DNA of 64,000 bases from Haloterrigena sp. H1 (GTDB lineage Archaea > Halobacteriota > Halobacteria > Halobacteriales > Natrialbaceae): the NCBI RefSeq assembly GCF_005938085.1, contig NZ_SMZK01000001.1, positions 2,728,001 through 2,792,000 of the forward strand, read 5' to 3'. Under the pieces are notes generated by a model that did not search any database, was not told the DNA's origin, and saw nothing but the letters and a program-made list of their open reading frames with translations. A program made the position numbers and the translations under genes. Of this stretch, positions 43,872-53,696 are shown piece after piece; position 1 is the stretch's first letter; every line of letters begins with the position of its first letter.

Positions 43872-44064
43872 TCCGACACGGCACTGTTCGTTCCGCGCGA
43901 TCCGTTTTCGACTCCCTGCGATACTGCGCTCTGTTGTAGACAGCACTGACCACTTACATGTGACTTGGGGGCCTCGCCGCCAGCCGACCGACACGCTCGC
44001 CAGAGACACCGATTACCGGTCCTCCAGCCGGAACTATTAAGTTGAAGTAATACATTTGGTAACA

Positions 44065-44313
44065 ATGAACATGGCAGCCAGTGAACCCCGCCGCCGATCG
44101 GTACAACTCGAACCTGTCGACGTCCGACTCGAGCCTGTCGAATCGGTCGCACCGGATGCAACCGTTCGTCACGTCGACCAACTCGATTCGGACACGCTGG
44201 AGGCCGTGTACGCGGCTCTGTCAGCGGATCGATCCGTTCCGGCTGCGGGGACTGGGCTCGAGCCCGGCGAGGTGATCGTTTTCACGGATTACTTCCGGGT
44301 CGAGCGCGCCTGA
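44065..44313 (+). CDS. Small haloarchaeal hypothetical protein
   Basis: An 82-residue protein from ATG 44065 (MNMAASEPRRRSVQLEPVDVRLEPVESVAPDATVRHVDQLD). No membrane segment or motif. The C-terminal AAGTGLEPGEVIVFTDYFRVERA is conserved-looking. A ctattaag box at 44033-44041 lies about 28 bases before the ATG, and a second ATG lies at 44071. No family could be assigned. Confidence 0.6.
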   Translation: MNMAASEPRRRSVQLEPVDVRLEPVESVAPDATVRHVDQLDSDTLEAVYAALSADRSVPAAGTGLEPGEVIVFTDYFRVERA

Positions 44314-44413
44314 ACGGCTCTCACGGACTGTTCTGTGCGATGAGAGCGCCAGCGTGTCGTCGTGAGTGTGCAGTATCGAAGTCGTTTTCCCACGTGCGCG
44401 CGTTTGATGACAC

Positions 44414-44824
44414 ATGAACGGCGATAGCGACATGACGCTGGCGTTCGAACTCGAGGCGCTGAAGGCACTCGCCTCGCCCGAGCGCGTGTTCGAAGACGCC
44501 AGAGGCTGGACCGAGTACATCGGCGTCGTCTCGGAGAAGCCGACCTACGTCGTGACGAACTTCACGCGGAAGAACCGCGTCCGACAGGACTTCTTCTCTG
44601 GCCCTCGCGGGAAAGAAGAGAGTCTCGAGGGCGTCAAAGACCAGTTCGATACTGATCGGTACGTCTATATCGGTGCCAGCGAGGAAGACGAGGCACTCGC
44701 CGATGCGGTCGATTGGGAGTATCTCGCAGTCGAGGACGCTGCCGAGGCAGCCGACTGGATCCTGGCGACCCACGCCGACGAGGACGACGACGAGGCGGAG
44801 CAGGTTCGCGACGACTGGCCCTGA
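44414..44824 (+). CDS. DUF7124-like haloarchaeal protein
   Basis: A 136-residue acidic protein from ATG 44414. Core: LAFELEALKALASPERVFEDARGWTEYIGVVSEKPTYVVTNFTRKNRVRQDFFSGPRGKEESLEGVKDQFDTDRYVYIG. I recognise it as a widely conserved haloarchaeal family (DUF7124). There is no membrane segment or known catalytic motif; the fold looks alpha/beta. Function unknown. Transcribed alone. Confidence 0.72.
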   Translation: MNGDSDMTLAFELEALKALASPERVFEDARGWTEYIGVVSEKPTYVVTNFTRKNRVRQDFFSGPRGKEESLEGVKDQFDTDRYVYIGASEEDEALADAVDWEYLAVEDAAEAADWILATHADEDDDEAEQVRDDWP

Positions 44825-44950
44825 ATCGTAGACGCACGTCGACACTGGATCGACCGTTGGCCACGTGGTGGGCTGCCATCTCGAAGCAAACCCCTGTTTG
44901 TCGCCGCAACCGAAACGACACGCCTCGCGCCGCTTGAGTAAGGCCGTCGT

Positions 44951-44977
44951 TAATATATAATGCTGTCAATATATTTA
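44951..44977 (+). promoter_or_regulatory. Two TATA-like boxes upstream of the ABC operon
   Basis: taatatataa (44951-44960) and atatattta (44969-44977) precede the ABC transporter operon. With an initiation distance of about 25 bases, transcription would start near 44980-45003, leaving a leader of 55-75 nt that carries the GGAGG ribosome-binding site of the ATPase gene. Confidence 0.55.
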
Positions 44978-45057
44978 TGCCGTCTGCGGAGTAGGAGCGA
45001 CTATGCAGATCGGCTCATCGACAGTGTTTGACGCGGCGTCGACTTGGAGGGGCGAGC

Positions 45058-45975
45058 ATGGCGGCGATTGAACTCGAGGGACTGACCAAACGGTTCGGTG
45101 ACGTTGTCGCTGTCGACGGGCTGGATCTCACCGTCGAAGAGGGTGAGATCTTCGGCTTTCTGGGACCGAACGGGGCGGGGAAGTCGACGACGATCGACAT
45201 CCTGCTCGATTTCATCCGACCGACCGACGGGACTGCGACCGTCCTCGGCTACGACGCCCAGGCGGACGGGCTGGCCGTTCGAAACCGGATCGGCGTGCTT
45301 CCGGATGCCTACCACGTCTACGATCGGCTGACTGGCCGCCAACACGTCGAGTTCGCCATCGAGATGAAAGGCGTCGACGAGGATCCCGACGCGCTCCTCG
45401 AGCGGGTCCGGGTCGCCGACGCGGCCGACCGGAAAGCCGGCGGCTACTCGAAGGGGATGCGCCAGCGACTGATACTCGCGATGGCACTGGTCGGTGATCC
45501 AGAGCTGCTCGTCTTAGACGAGCCCTCGACCGGTCTCGATCCCAACGGAGCCCGCGAGATGCGCGAGATCATCCGCGCGGAGAACGACCGCGGCACCACC
45601 GTCTTCTTCTCGAGTCACATCATGGAGCAAGTCGAGGCGGTCTGTGATCGCGTGGCGATCATCGACGACGGCCACCTCGTCGCCGTCGACACGATCGACG
45701 GGCTCCGCGATGCGACGGAGGTCGGCGAGACGCTGTACGTCTACGTGTCGGCACTCGACGACAGCGTCCTCGAGCGCGTTCGCACCCTCGAGGGCGTCGG
45801 GACGGCGGCGATCGATGACGGACGGCTGCGGGTGACCGTCGACGGCGTCTCGAAGTTCGCCGTCTTGCACGCGATCGACGAGGTAACTGCCGTTCAGGAC
45901 TTTTCAGTGGTCGAATCCTCGCTCGAGGACCTGTTCGTCCGCTACACGAACGACAGACCGGAGATCGAGTCATGA
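45058..45975 (+). CDS. ABC transporter ATP-binding protein
   Basis: A 305-residue ABC ATPase. Walker A is GPNGAGKST near residue 37; the signature is GGYSKGMRQRL; Walker B is LLVLDEPSTGLDP; the H-loop is in FFSSHIMEQVE. A C-terminal extension of about 80 residues follows, as in exporter-type ATPases of the CcmA/NatA class. ATG 45058 is set by the GGAGG eight bases upstream; an upstream in-frame frame to 45028 has no support. It overlaps the permease gene by 4 nt. Substrate not determined. Confidence 0.93.
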   Translation: MAAIELEGLTKRFGDVVAVDGLDLTVEEGEIFGFLGPNGAGKSTTIDILLDFIRPTDGTATVLGYDAQADGLAVRNRIGVLPDAYHVYDRLTGRQHVEFAIEMKGVDEDPDALLERVRVADAADRKAGGYSKGMRQRLILAMALVGDPELLVLDEPSTGLDPNGAREMREIIRAENDRGTTVFFSSHIMEQVEAVCDRVAIIDDGHLVAVDTIDGLRDATEVGETLYVYVSALDDSVLERVRTLEGVGTAAIDDGRLRVTVDGVSKFAVLHAIDEVTAVQDFSVVESSLEDLFVRYTNDRPEIES

Positions 45976-46844
45976 CCTGGGCTACCGTCGCGAAGAAGGA
46001 TTTCCGCGACGCCGTCCAGTCGCGGGCACTGTGGGCGCTCGTCGGTGTCTTCGTGGTGCTGTCGGTTCTCTCGACGTACGCGTACGTCGAGGCACCCGCA
46101 CTGCTCGGCGCTGCGACGGAGGCGACGTTCGGTGGACTAATCTTCTTCACCATCGGCTTGGTCGGACTGTTCGTCCCGCTGTCTGCGATCGTCGTCTGTT
46201 ACAAATCTCTCGCGGGCGAGCGCGAACTCGGGAGCATCAAGCTGTTGCTCTCCTTGCCGACCACGCGCGGACAGGTCTTCGTCGGCAAGGTCGTCGGACG
46301 GGCTGCCGTCCTCGCCTTCGGTCTCGGCGTCGGTCTCATCATTGGCCTCGGTGTGGGTGCCGCGTTGATCGGCAACCTCGAGGCCGGCGCGCTCGTCGTC
46401 TTCGTCCTCACCACGCTGGCGTTCGTGGCCGTCTACGCGACGATCGTCGTTGGGCTCTCGGCGACGACGGGGTCGACATCGCGTGCGACGACGCTCGCGC
46501 TTGGCTTTTTCGTCGTCTTCGAACTGCTCTGGGACGTGATCCCGATGGGGATCCTCTACGTCCTCGAGGGGTTTACCATCCCGTCGACGATGCCCGACTG
46601 GCTGTACCCTCTGTTACAGCTGTCGCCCTCTGCGGCGTACTTCTCGTCCGTCGTTGCGCTCTTACCTAACCTCGCAGACGCGGCTAATGCCGAGTCAGCC
46701 CAGTCGGGTGCCGGCGCGCAGACGGCAGCCGACGCGGCTGACCCCTTCTATACGAATCCTGAGATCGGCATCGCCATCTTACTCCTGTGGCTGCTCGTGG
46801 CGCTTGCCATCGGCTACTACCGGTTCGACGCGTCCGATCTCTGA
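45972..46844 (+). CDS. ABC transporter permease (ABC-2 type)
   Basis: A 290-residue membrane protein with six predicted helices, the partner of the ATPase immediately upstream. The first cytoplasmic part begins WATVAKKDFRDAVQSRALWALVGVFVVL, and a coupling region is CYKSLAGERELGSIKLLLSLPTTRGQVFVGKVVGR, typical of ABC-2/NosY-like permeases. The last predicted loop has a low-complexity AANAESAQSGAGAQTAADAAD stretch. Its stop codon lies in a possible half-copy of the palindromic repeat (46841-46880). Confidence 0.88.
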   Translation: MTWATVAKKDFRDAVQSRALWALVGVFVVLSVLSTYAYVEAPALLGAATEATFGGLIFFTIGLVGLFVPLSAIVVCYKSLAGERELGSIKLLLSLPTTRGQVFVGKVVGRAAVLAFGLGVGLIIGLGVGAALIGNLEAGALVVFVLTTLAFVAVYATIVVGLSATTGSTSRATTLALGFFVVFELLWDVIPMGILYVLEGFTIPSTMPDWLYPLLQLSPSAAYFSSVVALLPNLADAANAESAQSGAGAQTAADAADPFYTNPEIGIAILLLWLLVALAIGYYRFDASDL

Positions 46845-46880
46845 GACCGGCTGCTGTCACTGATTCCCGTCGCACGCCGC
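46841..46880. repeat. Possible decayed half-copy of the palindromic repeat
   Basis: ctgagaccggctgctgtcac followed by tgattcccgtcgcacgccgc lines up with the left half of copy A (ctgagacgggctgctaccac...) at most positions, with one gap. The right half is not recognisable. Here the flanking genes are in tandem and not convergent. Confidence 0.4.
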
Positions 46881-46945
46881 CGATGTTGCGTCGTTCGACG
46901 CCCCGAGTCGTCGCCCTTATCCCCTGTGCATCCGAAAAACGAGCA

Positions 46946-47482
46946 ATGACACCACCCCCCGTTCCGGGTTCCGACGGCAGCGACGACCTCGAGCTTCCCT
47001 GCGGGGAGTCCGTCGACCCTCACGCGATCGACTTGGGCATGCGCGAGTACCACTGTCCCTGCGGTGACGTCCACGCCGTCGTGACCGACGTGCATCCGCC
47101 CTCGCGGTTTTTCCCGGAGTCGCTCGTGGCCATCCTCCAGGAGACGATCGACACCGACGACGAGTTCGAGGAGTTCGGCACGCCACACCTGATGGGCGTC
47201 GTCCTAGAGGAGTTTCCCGAGGACGTCGCGGTCCACGACGCGAGCGACGACGGGGCCGTCGGCTACACCCTGCTGTGGATCGCGGACTTCGATGCCCGGC
47301 GACTCCACGAGATCGTCGTCGAACTCGTCGTCGAACTCATGGAACACGCGATCAGCCACGCCGACGACGACGCCGCAATCACCGACTTCGAGTCCCAGAT
47401 GCTCGAGTTCGACGTCACCGAGTTCGTCGAGCAGTACCGCCGGCAACGCGAGTTCGAGAGCGAGTACGACCAGCCGATCTGA
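46946..47482 (+). CDS. DUF5815-like haloarchaeal protein
   Basis: A 178-residue acidic protein from ATG 46946. Contains a short HCPCGDVHAVV Cys pair near residue 30, and a conserved central region HLMGVVLEEFPEDVAVHDASDDGAVGYTLLWIADFDARRLHEIVVELVVELMEHAISHADDD. I recognise it as the haloarchaeal DUF5815 family. Function unknown. A cttatcc box lies about 30 bases upstream. It is followed by the 255-bp gap before carB. Confidence 0.76.
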   Translation: MTPPPVPGSDGSDDLELPCGESVDPHAIDLGMREYHCPCGDVHAVVTDVHPPSRFFPESLVAILQETIDTDDEFEEFGTPHLMGVVLEEFPEDVAVHDASDDGAVGYTLLWIADFDARRLHEIVVELVVELMEHAISHADDDAAITDFESQMLEFDVTEFVEQYRRQREFESEYDQPI

Positions 47483-47737
47483 TCGCTTCGTGTCTGTGAT
47501 GGACTCGCGCAGGTCCGGGTTCTGACCGCTGTTTTCGACCCGTATCGGACTGCAATCGTCCGTCAGTCGTATGGCTGTGGCTCTCACCCAGCCTGCAGAA
47601 CCGGCCGCTAGTCCGGAACCACGGTGTGTTTCGGGACAGTCGGCTCACCGCGAGTTCGAATTTCGAAAAGCCATTTCGAGATTCGTACTGTATCGTGGGG
47701 CTTATTACGATGTACGAACTTCGATTCGACAAGACAA

Positions 47738-50700
47738 ATGAGTACGGACACCGCCGTAGACGGCGAGACGGGGGACGGACGCACGATCCTGTTGATCGGG
47801 AGCGGCCCGATCCAGATCGGGCAGGCAGCCGAGTTCGACTACTCCGGTGCACAGGCCTGCCGGGCGCTGCAGGAGGAGGGCGCTCGCGTCGTCCTCGTCA
47901 ACTCGAACCCTGCGACGATCATGACCGATCCGGAGATGGCCGACCGGGTCTACATCGAGCCGATCACGACCGACGCCATCGCGGAGATCATCCGCAAGGA
48001 AAACCCCGACGGCGTCATCGCCGGGCTCGGTGGCCAGACCGGACTGAACGTCACCGCCGAACTCGCCGAGGAAGGCGTGCTCGAGGAGTACGACGTCGAT
48101 ATCATGGGGACGCCCCTTGACACGATCTACGCGACGGAAGACCGCGACCTCTTCCGCCAGCGCATGGAGAAGATCGGCCAGCCGGTTCCGAAATCGACCA
48201 CCATCTCGCTCGACGAGGGCGAAGAAGTCTCGGAGCTGACCGAAGCCGACCTCGAGGAGCGCGTCCAGGCCGCCGTCGACGAAGTTGGCGGCCTGCCGGT
48301 CATCGCCCGCACCACGTACACGCTGGGTGGCTCCGGCTCGGGAGTCGTCCACGAGATGGACGAACTCCTTCGTCGCGTCCGCAAGGGGCTGCGCCTCTCG
48401 CGCAACAGCGAAGTCCTCATCACGGAATCGATCGCCGGCTGGGTCGAGTACGAGTACGAGGTCATGCGCGACGCCGACGACTCGTGTATCATCATCTGCA
48501 ACATGGAGAACATCGACCCGATGGGCATCCACACTGGCGAGTCGACGGTCGTCACGCCCTCACAGCTCGTCCCCGACGAGGGACACCAGGAGATGCGCAC
48601 GGCCGCACTCGATGTCATCCGAGAACTCGGCATTCAGGGCGGCTGTAACATCCAGTTCGCCTGGCACGACGACGGCACGCCCGGCGGCGAGTACCGCGTC
48701 GTCGAGGTCAACCCGCGCGTCTCGCGTTCCTCCGCGCTGGCCTCGAAGGCGACCGGCTACCCGATCGCTCGCGTCACTGCAAAGGTCGCACTCGGCAAGC
48801 GCCTCCACGAGATCGACAACGAAATTACGGGCGAGACGACCGCGGCGTTCGAGCCCGCGATCGACTACGTCGTTACCAAGGTTCCCCGTTGGCCCAAAGA
48901 CAAGTTCGACGACGTCGACTTCGAGCTGACGACGGCGATGAAGTCGACCGGCGAGGCGATGGCCATCGGCCGCACCTTCGAGGAGAGCCTCCTCAAGGCG
49001 CTTCGCTCGAGCGAATACGAACCCGACGTCGACTGGGACGACGTCAGCGACGAGGAACTCGAGGAACACTACCTCGAGCGTCCGTCGCCGGACCGTCCGT
49101 ACGCGATGTTCGAGGCGTTCGACCGCGGCTACACGGTCGATGAAGTCGTCGACCTGACCGGGATCTTCGAGTGGTACACCGAGCGCTACGCGAACATCGC
49201 CAACTCGACGGTCGCCGCCCAGGAGGGCGACTTCACCGAAGCCGCGATCACTGGCCACACCAACGCCAGCATCGCCGCGGCTGCCGGCTCGGACGTCGAG
49301 ACCGTCGAGACCGAAGTCCCCGGCCGCACCTACAAACAGGTCGACACCTGTGCGGGTGAGTTCAAAGCCGAGACGCCGTACTACTACTCCTCGCGGAAAA
49401 ACGAGTTCGAGAAGGGCCCGCTCGTCGGCGACGCCGCCTCGGGCGAGCTCGAGGTCGACCGCGACATCGAGAGCGTGATCGTCGTCGGCGGTGGCCCGAT
49501 CCGCATCGGACAGGGCGTCGAGTTCGACTACTGTTCGGTCCACGCGGTCCGTGCGCTGCGCGAACTCGGTATCGACGCCTACGTCGTCAACAACAACCCC
49601 GAGACCGTCTCGACCGACTACGACACCTCCGACGGGCTGTTCTTCGAGCCGATCACGGCCGAAGAGGTCGCCGACGTCGCCGAAGCCACGGGCGCTGACG
49701 GTGTGATGGTCCAGTTCGGCGGCCAGACGTCGGTCAACATCGGCGAACCGCTCGAGGACGAACTCGAGCGCCGCGGGCTCGACTGTGAGGTCATGGGGAC
49801 CTCGGTCGAAGCGATGGACCTCGCCGAGGACCGCGACCGCTTCAACCTCCTGATGGAGGAGATGGGCATCGCCCAGCCCGACGGTGGCACCGCCTTCTCG
49901 AAGGAAGAGGCTCTCGAACTGGCCCACGACATCGGCTATCCAGTCCTTGTCCGCCCCTCCTACGTGCTTGGCGGCCGCGCGATGGACGTCGTCTACAACG
50001 ATGAAGAACTCGAGACCTACATCGAGGAGGCCGTTCGCGTCAGCCCCGAGAAACCGATCCTCGTCGACGACTTCCTCGAGAACGCGGTCGAACTCGACGT
50101 GGACGCAGTTTCGGACGGCCGCAACATCATCATCGGCGGCATCATGGAACACGTCGAGACCGCCGGCGTCCACTCCGGCGACTCCGCGTGTATGATTCCG
50201 CCGCGCTCGCTCGACGAGGACACCTTAGAGCGCGTCCGTGAGGTCACCGAAGACATCGCCGAAGCGCTCAAAACGAAGGGCCTGCTGAACGTCCAGCTGG
50301 CCGTCCGCGACGGCGAGGTCTACGTCTTAGAGGCCAACCCACGCTCGTCCCGTACCGTCCCGTTCGTCTCGAAGGCGACCGGCGTCCCGATCGCCAAACT
50401 CGCCGCGAAGGTCATGGCCGGCGAAACCTTAGAGACGCTCGAGACCGACGAGCAGATCCCCGAACACACCTCGATCAAGGAGGTCGTCCTGCCCTTCGAC
50501 CGCCTGCCGGGCTCGGACCCACGTCTCGGCCCGGAGATGAAATCTACCGGCGAGGTCATGGGCACGGCAAGCGAGTTCGGCACGGCCTACTGGAAGTCCC
50601 AGCAGGCGGCCGACAACGCCGTCAGCGAGGGTACCGCCGTGGTCGATCTCGACGTCGACGGCTTCGAGCAGTTCTTCGATATCGCGGAGTTCGACGACGT

Positions 50701-50914
50701 ACCACAGGCGATCCGCGAAAACGAAGTCGACTTCATCGTCAGCCGCGACCGCGACAGCCTCGAGATGGCCGTCGAAGAGGAAATCCCCTATCTGTCGACG
50801 GTGGCCAGCGCCGAGGCCTACGTCGAAGCCCTCGAGAGCTTCGATGGTGACCTCGAGGTCGCCGCCGTGACCGACCGTCCGAAGAACGTCGCCGAGTGGG
50901 GCAGTTCGGAGTAA
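47738..50914 (+). CDS. carB: Carbamoyl-phosphate synthase large subunit
   Basis: A 1058-residue enzyme that makes carbamoyl phosphate for arginine and pyrimidine synthesis. The two homologous halves are visible: ILLIGSGPIQIGQAAEFDYSG near the start and VIVVGGGPIRIGQGVEFDYCS near residue 585, each with ATP-grasp features (RTTYTLGGSGSG, VRPSYVLGG). The C-terminal domain of about 140 residues is the allosteric part. The ATG at 47738 follows a cttattacg promoter box by about 33 bases. carA is not adjacent; the small subunit must be elsewhere. The full-length minus-strand ORFs within it were rejected as shadows. Confidence 0.98.
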   Translation: MSTDTAVDGETGDGRTILLIGSGPIQIGQAAEFDYSGAQACRALQEEGARVVLVNSNPATIMTDPEMADRVYIEPITTDAIAEIIRKENPDGVIAGLGGQTGLNVTAELAEEGVLEEYDVDIMGTPLDTIYATEDRDLFRQRMEKIGQPVPKSTTISLDEGEEVSELTEADLEERVQAAVDEVGGLPVIARTTYTLGGSGSGVVHEMDELLRRVRKGLRLSRNSEVLITESIAGWVEYEYEVMRDADDSCIIICNMENIDPMGIHTGESTVVTPSQLVPDEGHQEMRTAALDVIRELGIQGGCNIQFAWHDDGTPGGEYRVVEVNPRVSRSSALASKATGYPIARVTAKVALGKRLHEIDNEITGETTAAFEPAIDYVVTKVPRWPKDKFDDVDFELTTAMKSTGEAMAIGRTFEESLLKALRSSEYEPDVDWDDVSDEELEEHYLERPSPDRPYAMFEAFDRGYTVDEVVDLTGIFEWYTERYANIANSTVAAQEGDFTEAAITGHTNASIAAAAGSDVETVETEVPGRTYKQVDTCAGEFKAETPYYYSSRKNEFEKGPLVGDAASGELEVDRDIESVIVVGGGPIRIGQGVEFDYCSVHAVRALRELGIDAYVVNNNPETVSTDYDTSDGLFFEPITAEEVADVAEATGADGVMVQFGGQTSVNIGEPLEDELERRGLDCEVMGTSVEAMDLAEDRDRFNLLMEEMGIAQPDGGTAFSKEEALELAHDIGYPVLVRPSYVLGGRAMDVVYNDEELETYIEEAVRVSPEKPILVDDFLENAVELDVDAVSDGRNIIIGGIMEHVETAGVHSGDSACMIPPRSLDEDTLERVREVTEDIAEALKTKGLLNVQLAVRDGEVYVLEANPRSSRTVPFVSKATGVPIAKLAAKVMAGETLETLETDEQIPEHTSIKEVVLPFDRLPGSDPRLGPEMKSTGEVMGTASEFGTAYWKSQQAADNAVSEGTAVVDLDVDGFEQFFDIAEFDDVPQAIRENEVDFIVSRDRDSLEMAVEEEIPYLSTVASAEAYVEALESFDGDLEVAAVTDRPKNVAEWGSSE

Positions 50915-50932
50915 CGACGTCTCGAGCGCCTG

Positions 50933-50937
50933 TTTTT
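50933..50937 (+). terminator. Possible transcript end of carB
   Basis: A T-rich stretch (ttttt) follows carB by 18 bases, preceded by a GC-rich stretch. Archaeal terminators often end in a T-run, but this is a short one and its use is a guess. Confidence 0.3.
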
Positions 50938-50981
50938 CGACGCCGATGTGGCGTTTGTGACGGAACTCGTTTTGGAGTCTG

Positions 50982-52643
50982 CTACTCGAAGTCGTACCAG
51001 TCGAATCGCTCGACGGCGTAGCGATAGGAGACGGCTGGCGCGACCAGCCCGCCGATCAAGACCGTCCAGGCACCGATCGTGATCGCACGGGCGGAGATCG
51101 AGACGGACGGCAGTGGCGTCCACGCCGACACCGATGCGATCAGTGCAGCGATCATCCTGGGGGCCTCGAGATACAGCACAACGGCGGCGACCGACGGCAG
51201 TGCGATCGCGAGCGTGTAGACGACGAAAGCAGTCTTGCTCGGCATCACCGCCTCGCGGTTGTTGGTAACGTTGACGCTCCCGAAGCGGGGAAACGCCGAC
51301 CCGATCCCGGCCGCGAGCGCCGGCGTCGCGACTGCTCCGGCGACGGTGGCGGCGACTAGCGCACCGGTCTGCTCGAGTCCGAGTGGACTCACGACGCCGA
51401 AGCCGATCGACACGACCAACGCGATCGGGACACCGACGAGGGTGCCAGCGAGCATGCGGCCGCGAATCGCCTGTCGACCGCTCAGCGTCGATGTGATGAC
51501 GGCGGGCAAAGCTGGTCCGAGGTCGCCCAGCGGGTTGAGCGTAAAGAAGACGCCGGCGGCCCAGACGGCGTACAAACAGAAGAGGACGGCCAGAAACGCG
51601 GGGACCGTCCCGAGTTCGACGATCTGCTGGAGGAATCCGAGCGTTCCCAACAGCGGATAGCCGGCATACGCCAGTCGAATCGGTGCGCGTTTCGTCCGGC
51701 GGATCGCCGTTACCGTCACGGTTCGAACCGGCTGCGAGACAAGTCCCGTAAGGAGACCGGAGAGCCGGTCCGACGACGTCTCTTCCTCGAGCGGGTCGTC
51801 GTCGGTGCGGGCCGGATCCGCAAACCAGTGACGCTGTGCGGCAGGGACGGCACCCGCAAGGGCGACGCCGATGACCAGGACGGCACCGGCGACGGCACCG
51901 GCGATCGCACGTACCGAGGGGTCGAGACCCGGGATTCCGACCAGCAGCAGGTGGCCGGGCCAGCCGAGTGGACTCGTCTGTAAGGCCGTAAACAGCGTCC
52001 CCATGACCGTATTCATGCCGCCGGTTGCGATCGCACCGAAGTAGACGAGCCAGAACGCAGCGAACAGCAGGGTTCGATAGCGAGCGATCGGCTCGTAGAC
52101 GGTGACCAGATGCCGAACCCAGATGCCGACGACGAACCCGACTGGGATGGCGGTGACCACGACGAGGGCGACCGCCAGTATCGCGCTCACGACGGGGAAG
52201 GCTGTTCCCGCGCCCAACGCGAACGCGCCGGCAAAGAGCGCCGTCAGCGGCAACAGGACGCTCACGTAGAGTGCGACTTCGGCGGCGACGATACCGACGA
52301 CGGCGTTGCGAACTGCCGTCGACAACAGGAGGAACGCGGGCTCGTCGACGGCGGCGACTGCCGTTACCGTTCGCATGACCGTCATCACGACCAGAAGCAC
52401 CCACAGGACTGCAATGGCACCGGTCACGTACTCGATCACCATCGTGGCGGTCTCGGCCGTGAGAGGCTCGGCGACAGCCCGCTCACCCAGCGTCGGCAAG
52501 ACAGTCACTCCGAGGGTCGTGATCGGACCGAGTGCGAACACCGCGACCACTGCCATCAGGAGCAGCTTCGTCCGGTTCCCGACGACCGCGCGAACGGTCC
52601 GTCGGACCTCGAGATCCGCGACAGCCATCGCAGCGTGTGCCAT
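50982..52643 (-). CDS. ABC transporter permease-like multi-helix protein
   Basis: A 553-residue membrane protein with about 12 or more hydrophobic segments, from ATG 52643 (MAHAAMAVADLEVRRTVRAVVGNRTKLL). Two permease-like halves are joined by an acidic cytoplasmic loop (FADPARTDDDPLEEETSSDR, residues about 280-310). The second half contains LNPLGDLGPALPAVITSTLSGRQAIRGRMLAGTLVG. No family name could be given; the arrangement with the divergent ABC ATPase at 52804 makes an exporter-type ABC system likely. GTG 52646 is the alternative start. Confidence 0.75.
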   Translation of the reverse strand: MAHAAMAVADLEVRRTVRAVVGNRTKLLLMAVVAVFALGPITTLGVTVLPTLGERAVAEPLTAETATMVIEYVTGAIAVLWVLLVVMTVMRTVTAVAAVDEPAFLLLSTAVRNAVVGIVAAEVALYVSVLLPLTALFAGAFALGAGTAFPVVSAILAVALVVVTAIPVGFVVGIWVRHLVTVYEPIARYRTLLFAAFWLVYFGAIATGGMNTVMGTLFTALQTSPLGWPGHLLLVGIPGLDPSVRAIAGAVAGAVLVIGVALAGAVPAAQRHWFADPARTDDDPLEEETSSDRLSGLLTGLVSQPVRTVTVTAIRRTKRAPIRLAYAGYPLLGTLGFLQQIVELGTVPAFLAVLFCLYAVWAAGVFFTLNPLGDLGPALPAVITSTLSGRQAIRGRMLAGTLVGVPIALVVSIGFGVVSPLGLEQTGALVAATVAGAVATPALAAGIGSAFPRFGSVNVTNNREAVMPSKTAFVVYTLAIALPSVAAVVLYLEAPRMIAALIASVSAWTPLPSVSISARAITIGAWTVLIGGLVAPAVSYRYAVERFDWYDFE

Positions 52644-52772
52644 CACGAAACACCTCGAGTCGTTCGGCAGGAGGGGAGCAATTCCGGGCTCATAATCGTG
52701 TTCGGGATGCGCTGGCAGTAAACCGTTTGGATATCTGTCATACGGCTACGTCGACCATCCAAACGTGACATA

Positions 52773-52782
52773 CTTTTAATTA
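52773..52782 (+). promoter_or_regulatory. TATA-like box of the divergent ABC ATPase gene
   Basis: cttttaatta, centred about 27 bases before ATG 52804. It lies in the 160-bp spacer shared with the divergent permease gene. Confidence 0.6.
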
Positions 52783-52803
52783 GATACCGCCAAACGAACG
52801 CGT

Positions 52804-53586
52804 ATGCGCCCTGCCGACAGCCCCGCCATCGAAACCGACGGACTGACGAAGCGATACGGCGAGACGACCGCCGTCTCGGAGCTGACGATGACCGTCGACC
52901 GCGGTACCGTGTACGGGTTTCTCGGTCCCAACGGGGCGGGGAAGACGACGACCATGCGGATACTGACGACGCTGACGAGACCGACCGCAGGGACGGCTCG
53001 CGTCGCCGGCCACTCGATCGCAGACCGCGAGTCCGTCACGCCGCATATCGGCTATCTGCCCGAAGAACCACCGGTCTACGACGAACTCACCGGCCGGGAA
53101 CAACTCGAGTACGCTGCTGGCCTCCGGGACATCCCCGAGACCGAGGCAAGCGAGCGCATCGACACGTTGCTCGAGCGCTTCGGTCTGCTCGAAGACGCCC
53201 ACAAGCGCATCGAGGACTACTCGAAGGGGATGCGCCAGAAAGTCGGCGTCATCCAGGCAGTCCTTCACGAACCGGACGTGGCCTTCCTCGACGAACCGAC
53301 CAGCGGGCTCGACCCTCGTGCGGCCCGGACGATGCGCGAAACGATCGCAGATCTCGCCGACCACGAGATGACGATCTTCCTGTCGACACACATCCTCTCG
53401 GTCGTCGACGAACTGGCCGACGAGATCGGCGTCCTCCACAACGGGACGCTCGTCGCCGAGGACGATCCCGAACGGCTCAAAACCCGCGCCGAGACCGGCG
53501 ACGCGCGCAGTCTCGAGGACGCATTCCTCGAGATCACTCGCGAGCCGACGGACAAGGGACACACACGGGAGCACACGTTGGAATGA
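52804..53586 (+). CDS. ABC transporter ATP-binding protein
   Basis: A 260-residue ABC ATPase. Walker A is GPNGAGKTT near residue 42; the signature is DYSKGMRQKVG; Walker B is VAFLDEPTSGLDP; the H-loop is in STHILSVV. Typical NatA/CcmA class. It is divergent from the large permease gene with a 160-bp promoter region between them and a TATA-like cttttaatta (52773-52782) about 27 bases upstream of its ATG. The two are probably one transporter. Substrate unknown. Confidence 0.92.
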   Translation: MRPADSPAIETDGLTKRYGETTAVSELTMTVDRGTVYGFLGPNGAGKTTTMRILTTLTRPTAGTARVAGHSIADRESVTPHIGYLPEEPPVYDELTGREQLEYAAGLRDIPETEASERIDTLLERFGLLEDAHKRIEDYSKGMRQKVGVIQAVLHEPDVAFLDEPTSGLDPRAARTMRETIADLADHEMTIFLSTHILSVVDELADEIGVLHNGTLVAEDDPERLKTRAETGDARSLEDAFLEITREPTDKGHTREHTLE

Positions 53587-53696
53587 CCGTTCGCCGTCAG
53601 AGGGGCACGTAAATAGGCTCTCGCCTGCTCTCGAGCGCTAATATCTACCAAGTTATAGTGGCAAGACATCGTACAGTCGTACGGCGGTGAAAATCA

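Noticed and set aside
48560..50173. 537-codon minus-strand frame inside carB
   Set aside because: Entirely antisense to the conserved second half of carB; no independent motif or promoter.
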